Source of the DNA: Acidimicrobiaceae bacterium
Lineage (GTDB): Bacteria; Actinomycetota; Acidimicrobiia; Acidimicrobiales; RAAP-2
DNA length: 64,000 nucleotides
Assembly (NCBI GenBank): GCA_003142095.1
Contig: PLON01000054.1
Location: 55,514 to 119,513, forward strand
Direction: 5' to 3'
Under the pieces are notes generated by a model. The model was not told the DNA's origin and ran no database searches. It was given only the letters and a program-made list of their open reading frames with translations. Shown here one piece after another: positions 53,774-62,964 of the stretch. The first letter of the stretch is position 1. The number at the start of each line of letters is the position of its first letter. Position numbers and translations under genes: made by a program.

Positions 53774-56700
53774 CCCTCCACGTACGTGATGACGCGGCCG
53801 CGAACAACGACGGAATCCGTCACGACGTGGATCCCCAGCGCGAAAACGAGCGCACCGACGACACGCTCGACGCCCAGCCGAGCGATGAGTGGTACAAGGA
53901 CGCGGTCATCTACGAGATTCACGTACGCGCCTTTCACGACGGCAACAGTGATGGAGTAGGCGACTTCAAGGGGCTCATCGAAAAGCTGGACTATCTCCAG
54001 GCGCTCGGCGTGACGGCCCTCTGGCTCTTGCCGTTCTATCCCTCACCGCTGCGTGACGACGGCTACGACATCTCTGACTACCGCCAGATCCACCCGTCGT
54101 ACGGAACGCTTCGCGATTTTCGTACGTTCCTTCGTGAAGCGCACCGCCGCGGTATGCGCGTCATCACCGAGTTAGTCCTCGCCCACACCTCCGACGAACA
54201 TCCATGGTTTCAACGGGCCCGTCGCGCGAAGCCCGGGACGAATCACCGTGACTTCTACGTCTGGAGCGACACGCCCGAGAAGTTTTCCGGGGCGCGTGTC
54301 ATCTTCAAAGACTTTGAAACCTCCAACTGGTCCTACGACCAGGAGGCGCAGGCCTACTTCTGGCACCGTTTCTACTCACATCAGCCCAGCCTCAATTACG
54401 ACAACCCTTCGGTGCGCCAGTCGATGCTCGACGTGGTGGATTTCTGGCTCTCCATGGGCGTCGACGGTCTTCGTCTCGATGCCGTTCCCTATCTGTACGC
54501 GCGAGAGGGCACGACCTCGGAGAACTTGCCCGAGACGTTCGCCTTTTTGCGCCAGTTGCGTGCTCACGTCGACAAACGCTTCGACGATCGGATGATTCTC
54601 GCCGAGGCCAACCAGTGGCCCGAGGATGCGGTGAAGTACATGGGAAATGGCGACATGTGCCACATGGCCTTTCACTTCCCGCTCATGCCGCGCATGTTCA
54701 TGGCGGCGCGCCAAGAGGACCGCTTTCCGATGGTGGACATCCTGGCCGAGACCCCGACGACCCCGCCCGAGTGCCAGTGGGCTCTGTTTCTTCGCAACCA
54801 CGACGAGCTCACTCTGGAAATGGTGACCGACGAAGAGCGTGACTATATGTATCGGGTCTACGCCCAAGATCCCCAGGCCCGCATCAACGTGGGTATTCGC
54901 CGCCGGCTCGCTCCCCTGCTGGGCCACGACCGGACCCTCATCGAGATGATGAACGGGCTCCTCTTTTCCATGCCCGGGACGCCCATCATCTACTACGGCG
55001 ACGAAATCGGCATGGGAGACAACATTTACTTGGGTGACCGCAACGCGGTGCGCACGCCCATGCAGTGGGACGGCGATCGCAACGCCGGATTCTCCGACGC
55101 CAATCCCCAGCGCCTCTATCTCCCGATCATTATCGATCCGGAGTATCACTATCAGGCCGTCAACGTCGAAGCCCAGCAGCAAAATCCCAATTCATTGCTC
55201 TGGTGGATGCGCCGCCTGGTGGCCCTACGCCAGCGCTATCGGGCCTTTGGTCGAGGGACCCTCGAGATCCTGCGACCCGAGAACCGCAAGATCTTTAGCT
55301 TCATCCGTAGCTATAAGAACCAAAAGATTCTCTGCGTCTTTAATCTCTCTCGGTTCGTTCAGTGCGCCGAGTTGGATCTCTCGGCGTTTCGCGGAGCGGT
55401 GCCGGTCGAGCTCTTCGGGAACCAGGAATTCCCGCCCGTCGGGGAGCTCCCGTACTTCATCACACTGGGACCGCACGGCTTCTACTGGTTCGTGCTCGAA
55501 TCCGAGTCCGCCGACTCCACGCCGCCACGAACCAAGTTCGAAGTGGCTGGCGAGTGGGACGACCTCTTCAACGGGGCCGCACGTCGACGGTTTGAGCACT
55601 TCTTGCCCACGTATCTCGCTAAACGTCGCTGGTTCGCTCAGAAGGCCCGAACGATAACCTCGGTGTCGCTGGTGGACCACATTCCCGTGCCTCCCGTGGG
55701 GGCCAGCGTGGCTGCACGACGAAACGCCCCTCCCCTCGCGCAGTTACTCATCGTCAACGTCGAGCTCGATCACGGGAGTCCGGAGCGATACGCCCTGCCG
55801 GTCGCCTACCTCAGTGGCGACGAGGCGAAAGAGTTCACTAAATGGCACGCGGAGGGCGTTGTCGCCGATCTGCGTTCGGCCGGTCGAGACGGCATTCTTC
55901 TCGACGCCACGTACTCTCCCGACTTCGTTCACGCCATGGCCGATCTCTTGGCGCGGCGGCGCACGCTCAGCGGCACGAACGGTCGACTGGTCGGTCTCTC
56001 CACGCCAGCCCTTCGTGACTTTGACGACTGCATCGCGGAAGACTGCCCCATCACCACGTTGTCCGCCGAGCAATCCAACAGTTCGGTACTGCTCGGTGAC
56101 ACCGCGATCTTCAAATTCATTCGACGTTTTGAAGAAGGCATAAACCCGGAAGTTGAAATTGGACGCTTCCTTACGGAGCAGGCCGAGTATCCATACTCGC
56201 CGCGCGTGGGGGGCAACATCGAATACCACGGCAACGCGTACACCTCGGCGCCGGCGACGGTCGCGATTCTTGAAGAGTTCATTCCCCACGAGGAAGACGG
56301 TTGGCGCTATGTCGTGGACGCACTCGTGCACGGCCTCGAGGAGGCAATCGCTCACCGCAGCGACCCCGACTTGAACGTGACTCCCCCGCAGAGCATTCTT
56401 CACCTCAACCGGGAAGAACTCGGACCGGGTAACCCTCTGGTGGGCGCCCACCTCGAGTGGGCGACGCTGCTGGGTCAGCGCACCGCGGAACTTCACGCGC
56501 AACTCACGTCAGACCCGCGCGATCCTGATTTCGCGCCTGAGCCTTTGACGGCACTGGATCGCCAGTCGCTCTATCACGGCGCGCGAAGTCTCACGCGACA
56601 GGTTTTTCACGAGGTGCGCTCACTCAACTTCGCATCGCCGAATGTCGTCAAGGTGCTCGCTCGCGAACAAGAAGTACTGGAGCGGCTTCGTCGACTGACG

Positions 56701-57198
56701 ACCCTAAGCAGTGAGGCGTCCAAGATTCGCTGTCACGGCGACTTTCATCTCGGACAGGTGCTCTGGACTGGTAAGGACTTCGTCATCATCGACTTCGAAG
56801 GGGAACCCTTTCGCTCGCTCAGTCGCCGCCGCTTGAAGCGGCCGGCCGTGGTCGATCTCGCGGGGATGATTCGTTCTCTGCACTACGCGAGCCGCGCGGC
56901 CGCATTGCGATTGACCCGCGACCTCGGCATGGTCATGCAAGACAGCGAGCTTGAACAACTCGATACCTGGTTGACCTTTTGGCATCGCTGGGTGTCGGGC
57001 ACGTTCCTCACTTCGTATCTCGAGACCGCGGGCAACGCCAGTTACTTGCCCTCAAACCCTGACGATCTCGCCGCCTTATTGGATTTCTTCCTTCTCGAGA
57101 AGGCCGTCTACGAATTGAGTTACGAAGCCAACGCGCGCCCCACCTGGGTCGATATCCCCGCTCGAGGACTCCTCGACATGCTCGAGGCTGCACCGTGA
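53770..57198 (+). CDS. treS: Trehalose synthase-maltokinase fusion (TreS-Mak)
   Basis: This is a 1142-aa fusion. Residues about 45-590 are GH13 TreS, which isomerises trehalose and maltose (WYKDAVIYEIHVRAFHDGNS, nucleophile in DGLRLDAVPYLYAREG, acid in ILAEANQWPEDAV, LRNHDELTLEM). Residues about 620-1140 are maltokinase, which makes maltose 1-phosphate for GlgE; its kinase core has KIRCHGDFHLGQVLWTGKDF and VIIDFEGEP. Together with GlgE and GlgB this forms the complete trehalose-to-glucan pathway. GTG 53770 overlaps the glgE stop. In mycobacteria these two proteins are separate. Confidence 0.94.
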   Translation: MTLHVRDDAAANNDGIRHDVDPQRENERTDDTLDAQPSDEWYKDAVIYEIHVRAFHDGNSDGVGDFKGLIEKLDYLQALGVTALWLLPFYPSPLRDDGYDISDYRQIHPSYGTLRDFRTFLREAHRRGMRVITELVLAHTSDEHPWFQRARRAKPGTNHRDFYVWSDTPEKFSGARVIFKDFETSNWSYDQEAQAYFWHRFYSHQPSLNYDNPSVRQSMLDVVDFWLSMGVDGLRLDAVPYLYAREGTTSENLPETFAFLRQLRAHVDKRFDDRMILAEANQWPEDAVKYMGNGDMCHMAFHFPLMPRMFMAARQEDRFPMVDILAETPTTPPECQWALFLRNHDELTLEMVTDEERDYMYRVYAQDPQARINVGIRRRLAPLLGHDRTLIEMMNGLLFSMPGTPIIYYGDEIGMGDNIYLGDRNAVRTPMQWDGDRNAGFSDANPQRLYLPIIIDPEYHYQAVNVEAQQQNPNSLLWWMRRLVALRQRYRAFGRGTLEILRPENRKIFSFIRSYKNQKILCVFNLSRFVQCAELDLSAFRGAVPVELFGNQEFPPVGELPYFITLGPHGFYWFVLESESADSTPPRTKFEVAGEWDDLFNGAARRRFEHFLPTYLAKRRWFAQKARTITSVSLVDHIPVPPVGASVAARRNAPPLAQLLIVNVELDHGSPERYALPVAYLSGDEAKEFTKWHAEGVVADLRSAGRDGILLDATYSPDFVHAMADLLARRRTLSGTNGRLVGLSTPALRDFDDCIAEDCPITTLSAEQSNSSVLLGDTAIFKFIRRFEEGINPEVEIGRFLTEQAEYPYSPRVGGNIEYHGNAYTSAPATVAILEEFIPHEEDGWRYVVDALVHGLEEAIAHRSDPDLNVTPPQSILHLNREELGPGNPLVGAHLEWATLLGQRTAELHAQLTSDPRDPDFAPEPLTALDRQSLYHGARSLTRQVFHEVRSLNFASPNVVKVLAREQEVLERLRRLTTLSSEASKIRCHGDFHLGQVLWTGKDFVIIDFEGEPFRSLSRRRLKRPAVVDLAGMIRSLHYASRAAALRLTRDLGMVMQDSELEQLDTWLTFWHRWVSGTFLTSYLETAGNASYLPSNPDDLAALLDFFLLEKAVYELSYEANARPTWVDIPARGLLDMLEAAP

Positions 57199-59282
57199 GA
57201 CGAGGACGCCAGGTCGAGCAGGAACTTCTCGAGTTGGCAATGGCGTGTGGCGTGGAGTCGGCCTACGTCGGTGCCGACGATGAGGTACACGAGGCAGACC
57301 CTCAGGTTGTTCTCTCGATCCTACGCGCCCTCGGCGTCGCGATCGATCGCACGAAAGACGCGGGACCGGCCCTTCGAGCTCGTCGTCGCGGCGCCGCCGA
57401 GCGGATGGTCGAACCGGTCATTGCGCTGCGTGACAACGAATCCAGTGAGTTCGTCATCACTGTCCCAGAACACATTGAAGTGGAAACACTCTGGCTCACG
57501 ATCGAATTCGAAGATGGCTCGACGCGCCATGATCGACTCGTCGAGAACTCCTGCGTTTTGAGCTCAACGATCGACGTTGACGGCCGGAGATTGCTTCACT
57601 ATCGCGTTGACTTCAAGAAGAACGGCGTGAATGTTCCGCTCGGCTACCACTCCCTCCGAGTGGAAGCGGTCACGGCCAACCATTCGAACTCGTCGTGGCA
57701 TTCGCTCTTGATATGCGCACCGCGCTGTCCCCAACCCTCGCGCGGGTGGGGCGTCTTCATGCCGCTGCACGCGCTTCGATCGGATTGCGACTGGGGCGTT
57801 GGCAGTTACCCCGATATGGCCAACCTCGGCGTTTGGGCTCGAAGCCACGGCGCATCGATGATGGGTGGCCTGCCTCTTTATCCCACGTATTTGGATCCGC
57901 CAATCGATCCCAGCCCCTACCGACCGGTGAGTCGGCTCGCCTACAACGAGATCTACATCGACCCCGAGTCGCTGCCCGAACTTGAACAGTCGAGTACCGC
58001 GCGCGAGCTCATGAACTCCCCCGCCTTTCGCACTCGGGTCGGGGCCGCGCGCGCGAGTTCGATCGTCGATTACGAAGAGGTTGCCCGACTTCGTCGACAA
58101 GTCCTCGAACCGATGGCCGAGGCTCTGCTTCACGCCGACTCGCGACGGCGCGACGAATTCAGTCTCTTCATTGATCAACGCCCAGAACTAGTGGCGTACG
58201 GTCAGTTTCGAGCGGTCGTGGAACGCGAGGGGCGCCGTGACATCGTTCGTGGTTCCGAGTCACCCGACAGGTCGCTCGCGAACGATCCGATCGCGAACTA
58301 TTACGTCTACTGCCAGTGGGTCGCATCGCAACAGCTAGGCGCCGCCGCAAACTCACTTCCCCTCTACGCCGACCTTCCAGTCGGAGTGCATCCCGAGGGA
58401 TTCGACCCCTACTGGTCGCCGACGTCGTTCGTGTCGGGCATTTCTGGGGGCGCACCGCCCGACCTCTTCCACGCGGGCGGCCAGGACTGGGCGTTTTCGC
58501 CTCTTCACCCTCAAGCCATGCGCGACGATCACTACCAGTATCTGCGGGCGGTGTTCGCGCGCGCCTTTCGCCACGCGTCGTACGTACGAATAGATCACGT
58601 GATGGGGCTGCAACACCTCTACGTCATACCCGACGGCAACGACGCCGTTGACGGCGCGTACCTTTCGTATCAGGCCGACGAACTTCACGCTCTTGTAGCG
58701 CTAGAGGCGTACCGCGCTGGAGCGAGCGTCATCGGCGAAGACCTCGGCACCGTGTCCGAAGGAGTACGCGAGCGAATGGCTCGCGACGGAATGCTGCGCT
58801 CGTGGGTTTTCGAGTTCGAGTCCACACTGGAAGACCCTCTCCCCGAAGCGCCCCGCGACGTCCTCGCCTCCCTCGCGACCCACGACCTGTCCCGGTTCGA
58901 GGCGTTCCTGTGGGGCTACGACATTGACGAGTCCGAAAAGATCGGCTGGCTGTCCTCGCCGGAGGCCGACGCACGACGCGCGGAACGTGCTCTCTACCGA
59001 GAGGCCCTCTTCGAGGCCTTGGACGTACCCGTGCTGAGCGACGCACAGCTCACCGACGCCGCACGCGAAGGGTGCTTGGCTCACGTGAGCGCGAGTGCGG
59101 CCCTCCTCGTCCTCGTCGATCTCGAAGAGCTCTGGGGTGAAAGTGAGCCCCAAAATCGTCCAGGTACGACCGACGGAAACTGGCGACAGCGCGCGGCGCT
59201 TACTCTCGAAGAGATTCGTGTTGCGCCGAAGATCTCTGCGGAACTTGACACCATTAACCGACTGCGACGAGGTGCGGCGTGA
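57195..59282 (+). CDS. malQ: 4-alpha-glucanotransferase (amylomaltase)
   Basis: This 695-aa GH77 disproportionating enzyme has a non-catalytic N-terminal part (about 1-175) and then RGWGVFMPLHALRSDCDWGV, the start of the GH77 barrel. The nucleophile is in YVRIDHVMGLQHLYVIPDG, the acid/base in VIGEDLGTVSEGVRERM, and SLATHDLSRFEAFLWGYD carries the third acidic residue. It rearranges maltodextrins from glycogen turnover. GTG start overlaps the treS-mak stop. Confidence 0.93.
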   Translation: MRRGRQVEQELLELAMACGVESAYVGADDEVHEADPQVVLSILRALGVAIDRTKDAGPALRARRRGAAERMVEPVIALRDNESSEFVITVPEHIEVETLWLTIEFEDGSTRHDRLVENSCVLSSTIDVDGRRLLHYRVDFKKNGVNVPLGYHSLRVEAVTANHSNSSWHSLLICAPRCPQPSRGWGVFMPLHALRSDCDWGVGSYPDMANLGVWARSHGASMMGGLPLYPTYLDPPIDPSPYRPVSRLAYNEIYIDPESLPELEQSSTARELMNSPAFRTRVGAARASSIVDYEEVARLRRQVLEPMAEALLHADSRRRDEFSLFIDQRPELVAYGQFRAVVEREGRRDIVRGSESPDRSLANDPIANYYVYCQWVASQQLGAAANSLPLYADLPVGVHPEGFDPYWSPTSFVSGISGGAPPDLFHAGGQDWAFSPLHPQAMRDDHYQYLRAVFARAFRHASYVRIDHVMGLQHLYVIPDGNDAVDGAYLSYQADELHALVALEAYRAGASVIGEDLGTVSEGVRERMARDGMLRSWVFEFESTLEDPLPEAPRDVLASLATHDLSRFEAFLWGYDIDESEKIGWLSSPEADARRAERALYREALFEALDVPVLSDAQLTDAAREGCLAHVSASAALLVLVDLEELWGESEPQNRPGTTDGNWRQRAALTLEEIRVAPKISAELDTINRLRRGAA

Positions 59283-61174
59283 CGAGAGAACACTACGACT
59301 TCACCCGTCTCAGTGACGACGACCTGTATTGGTTCAATGAAGGAACCCACCGAACGCTGGCGACCAAGTTAGGTGCCCATTTCCTTCCTGACGTCGGCAC
59401 GTCGTTCGCGGTCTGGGCCCCGAACGCACGGTCCGTTTCGGTCATGGGAGACTTCAACTTCTGGAACCCCACGAACCAACCGCTCTCGCCGCGGGCCTCC
59501 TCGGGGATTTGGGAAGGGGTGGTTCCCGAAAGCAAACTCGGCGATGTCTACAAATATGTCATCACCGCCGCTAATGGCACGCCACTCGAAAAGGCCGACC
59601 CGTTCGCCCTCTGTAGTGAAACTCCCCCGCGCACGGGCTCGGTCGTGTGGGATCTCCACTACGAATGGCGCGATCAGGAGTGGATGAGCCAGCGTGGGCG
59701 GCATATTTCCCTCGATGCACCGGTCTCGGTCTACGAAATGCACCTCGGCAGTTGGCGACGCGATCCAGCCGACCCCGGTCGGCTCCTTGGATATCGCGAA
59801 ATCGCGGCACCGCTCATTGAGCACATAACGCGCTGCGGATTCACGCACGTTGAGTTTCTACCCCTCATGGAGCACCCTTTCTATGGATCGTGGGGCTATC
59901 AGACGACAGGGTTTTTCGCGCCGACGCGTCGCTACGGCGATCCCCAAGACCTCATGGCGCTGGTCGACGAACTGCACCAAGCCGGAATCGGTGTGATTAT
60001 GGACTGGGTGCCCTCGCACTTTCCGGCGGACGCCTTCGCGCTCGCGTCCTTCGACGGTACTCACCTCTTCGAGCACGAAGACCTTCGACTGGGCTTTCAT
60101 CCCGACTGGAAGAGCCTGATCTTTAATTACGGACGCCACGAAGTACGCAGTTTTCTCGCCTCCTCGGCCGAGCACTGGCTGAGCGCGTATCACGTCGACG
60201 GGATACGAGTCGATGCCGTGGCCTCAATGCTCTATCGCGACTACTCGCGTCGTCCCGGTGAATGGCTTCCGAACGCCTTCGGCGGCCGCGAAAATCTTGA
60301 GGCCATTGAGTTTCTTCGCCAGCTGAACGTCGGCATCTACGAAGACCACCCCGACGTACAGGTCATCGCCGAAGAGTCGACAGCCTTTCCGGGAATCTCC
60401 CGGCCCGTTCATCTGGGCGGGATTGGCTTTGGCATGAAGTGGGATATGGGTTGGATGCATGACACGCTGGACTATCTGGCCCGAGACCCGCTGTACCGAC
60501 GCCACCACCACGGCGAACTCACGTTTCGAAGCGTCTACGCCTTCAGCGAGAACTTCATGCTCCCCCTCTCGCACGACGAGGTCGTTTACGGAAAAGGGTC
60601 CTTGCTCACGAAGATGCCGGGCGACGAGTGGCAACGCTTTGCGAACCTTCGCCTGCTCTTCGGGTACCAGTTTGCTCAGCCTGGAAAAAAATTAATATTT
60701 ATGGGTGGCGAGTTCGCTCAGGCTCGCGAATGGGAACACGATTCATCTCTCGAGTGGTCGTCACTCGAGAACGCGAACAACGCCGGAATTCAGCGCTGGG
60801 TTGGCGACCTCAACCGGCTCTACCGCGAGGTTCCGGCTCTGCACGAACTCGACTGCGACCCGCGTGGCTTTACCTGGACCCAGCCCAACGAGGCGGACGC
60901 CAGCATCCTTAGTTTCTTGCGATTCGCTCACGACGGCTCGCCGGTACTCGTCGTGTGCAACTTCACCCCCGTACCGCGAAACAACTGCCTCGCTGGAGTT
61001 CCGGTTGGCGGCTACTGGAAGGAGCTTCTCAACAGCGACGCACTGGACTACGGCGGCAGCGGCGTAGGGAACCTCGGCGGCGCCGAGGCTCACTCCGTCC
61101 CGACGCACGGCATGCCGCGCACGCTCACGCTGACGGTGCCACCACTGGGCTGTCTCTTTTTGGCGCCGCAGTGA
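59279..61174 (+). CDS. glgB: 1,4-alpha-glucan branching enzyme
   Basis: This 631-aa GH13_9 enzyme makes alpha-1,6 branches in the glucan extended by GlgE. It has a CBM48 module (FAVWAPNARSVSVMGDFNFW), then the barrel: VYEMHLGSWRRDP, THVEFLPLMEHPFYGSWGYQ, nucleophile in DGIRVDAVASMLYRDYSR, acid in VIAEESTAFPGISRP, and LPLSHDEVVYGKGSLLTKMP. Only one N-terminal module is present (some GlgB have two), which fits the shorter length. GTGA overlap on both sides. Confidence 0.95.
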   Translation: MTREHYDFTRLSDDDLYWFNEGTHRTLATKLGAHFLPDVGTSFAVWAPNARSVSVMGDFNFWNPTNQPLSPRASSGIWEGVVPESKLGDVYKYVITAANGTPLEKADPFALCSETPPRTGSVVWDLHYEWRDQEWMSQRGRHISLDAPVSVYEMHLGSWRRDPADPGRLLGYREIAAPLIEHITRCGFTHVEFLPLMEHPFYGSWGYQTTGFFAPTRRYGDPQDLMALVDELHQAGIGVIMDWVPSHFPADAFALASFDGTHLFEHEDLRLGFHPDWKSLIFNYGRHEVRSFLASSAEHWLSAYHVDGIRVDAVASMLYRDYSRRPGEWLPNAFGGRENLEAIEFLRQLNVGIYEDHPDVQVIAEESTAFPGISRPVHLGGIGFGMKWDMGWMHDTLDYLARDPLYRRHHHGELTFRSVYAFSENFMLPLSHDEVVYGKGSLLTKMPGDEWQRFANLRLLFGYQFAQPGKKLIFMGGEFAQAREWEHDSSLEWSSLENANNAGIQRWVGDLNRLYREVPALHELDCDPRGFTWTQPNEADASILSFLRFAHDGSPVLVVCNFTPVPRNNCLAGVPVGGYWKELLNSDALDYGGSGVGNLGGAEAHSVPTHGMPRTLTLTVPPLGCLFLAPQ

Positions 61175-62964
61175 GGGGTGCGCAGGAACGGTTCGTGGGG
61201 TCGCGATTCCACGGCTCCTCGAGCACGGAATTCTGTGTGTGGGCGCCTGGTCACGAGCGCGTTGCACTTCACTTGGTCGACCGCGACACCACGCTCGCGC
61301 TGGAAGACATCGGCGACGGCTACTTCGCGTCCACGTTCGAGGAGGCGCCCGTGGGATCGACGTATCGCTTCGTCATCGATGGCGAACACTTCGCGGACCC
61401 GGCATCGCGATCCCAGCCCGAGGGGGTTCACGGCCCCTCTGAAGTTGTGGACCTCGCCGCGTTTCACTGGAGCGATGACGACTACCACCAGCGTCCCCTG
61501 TGGGACCACGTCATCTATGAGTTGCACGTCGGTACGTTCAGCCACGCGAGCACGTTCGACGGCGCGATCGAACACCTGGATTCACTGGCCGAGCTCGGCG
61601 TCAGCGCCATTGAGGTGATGCCCGTCGCACAGTTTCCCGGTACTCGCAACTGGGGCTACGACGGTGTGTTTCCCTACGCCGTGCAGAACTCGTACGGGGG
61701 GCCGCTGGCGTTTCAACGCTTCGTCGACGCCTGCCACCGGCGCGGACTCGCCGTTGTCCTCGACGTCGTCTACAACCACTTGGGTCCCGAGGGAAACATT
61801 CTCGGACACTTCGGACCGTACTTCAGCGATCGCTACCGTACGCCGTGGGGTGACGCGATCAACTTTGATGGCGAGGACTCGAACGAGGTTCGTGAGTACT
61901 ACTGGGGCAACGCGCGTCAGTGGTTCGTAGACTTTCACGTCGACGCCCTGCGTCTCGACGCAATACACGCCATCGTTGATCGGTCAGCCATTCCGTTTCT
62001 GGCCGAACTCGCTCGACGTAGTCACGAACTCGGCGATGAGCTCGACCGACGATGTGACCTGATTGCCGAGAGCGCCGCCAACGATCCGCGCGTCGTCACA
62101 CCTCTTTCGAGTAGTGGCCTCGGGATGGACGTTCAGTGGAACGACGACTTTCATAACGCTCTACACGTCGCCGTCACTGGCGAGCACTCGGGCTACTACG
62201 TCGATTACTCCGGGGTCGACGACCTCGCCCGAGCGCTCGACGAGGGGTTCGTCCTCCAGGGCACGCAGTCAGTGTTTCGCGGACGCCGTCACGGTGCACC
62301 GTCCGGCCACCTCGCGCCCGAGCGGTTCGTCGTTTTCGCCCAGAACCATGACCACATTGGTAATCGACCGCTCGGCGATCGATTGAGCACCACGTTGTCA
62401 CCTGAGCAGGCTCGCCTGGTCGCCGCCCTCGTCGTGCTCGGACCAAATGTTCCTCTGCTTTTTATGGGCGAAGAGTACGGCGAGCGAGCGCCCTTTCCCT
62501 ACTTCGTCGATCACGGCGACCCCGCGCTGATAGAGGCCGTACGCGTCGGTCGCGCCCGGGAGTTCGAGAATCTCGCCACCGCCAGCGAGCTCTTTGATCC
62601 CGCGGACGCGACCACGTTCACCGTCGCTCGACTCGATCACTCGTTGCGCGACCGGCCCGGGCATCGCGAGCTGTTCGACCACTACCAACGGCTCATTGCG
62701 CTCCGTCGCTCGACGCCCGCTCTTCGCCGGTCGGCCCGCTCGCGCGCGCGAGCGTGGTCCGACGGGAACGTCGTCTGTCTCGTACGCTCACACGATGACG
62801 GCGACGTGGTTGGCCTTTTCAACGTAGGTCCGGCGAGCGCGAATGCGACGCTGCCCGCGAGCGGGTGCTGGCGAGATCTCCTCGCGGGCACCGCGGTGGG
62901 AGAGCGCCTTATCACTCTGGACCCCTGGTGCTTTAGGGTCTTTCAATCAGGGAGCGTCACGTGA
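61171..62964 (+). CDS. treZ: Malto-oligosyltrehalose trehalohydrolase
   Basis: This 597-aa GH13_10 enzyme releases trehalose from malto-oligosyltrehalose. The CBM48-like N terminus has SSTEFCVWAPGHERVALHLV. The barrel shows HVIYELHVGTFSHASTFDGA, NWGYDGVFPYAVQNSYGGP, nucleophile in DALRLDAIHAIVD, acid in CDLIAESAANDPR, and VVFAQNHDHIGNRPLGDRL. Its usual partner TreY is not in the window and may lie beyond the right edge. GTG 61171 overlaps the glgB stop; the open frame back to 60955 is a read-through artefact. Confidence 0.93.
   Translation: MRGAQERFVGSRFHGSSSTEFCVWAPGHERVALHLVDRDTTLALEDIGDGYFASTFEEAPVGSTYRFVIDGEHFADPASRSQPEGVHGPSEVVDLAAFHWSDDDYHQRPLWDHVIYELHVGTFSHASTFDGAIEHLDSLAELGVSAIEVMPVAQFPGTRNWGYDGVFPYAVQNSYGGPLAFQRFVDACHRRGLAVVLDVVYNHLGPEGNILGHFGPYFSDRYRTPWGDAINFDGEDSNEVREYYWGNARQWFVDFHVDALRLDAIHAIVDRSAIPFLAELARRSHELGDELDRRCDLIAESAANDPRVVTPLSSSGLGMDVQWNDDFHNALHVAVTGEHSGYYVDYSGVDDLARALDEGFVLQGTQSVFRGRRHGAPSGHLAPERFVVFAQNHDHIGNRPLGDRLSTTLSPEQARLVAALVVLGPNVPLLFMGEEYGERAPFPYFVDHGDPALIEAVRVGRAREFENLATASELFDPADATTFTVARLDHSLRDRPGHRELFDHYQRLIALRRSTPALRRSARSRARAWSDGNVVCLVRSHDDGDVVGLFNVGPASANATLPASGCWRDLLAGTAVGERLITLDPWCFRVFQSGSVT

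Noticed and set aside
54376..55182. A 268-codon minus-strand frame within the treS-mak gene
   Set aside because: Shadow frame of a strongly conserved GH13 domain; no independent support.
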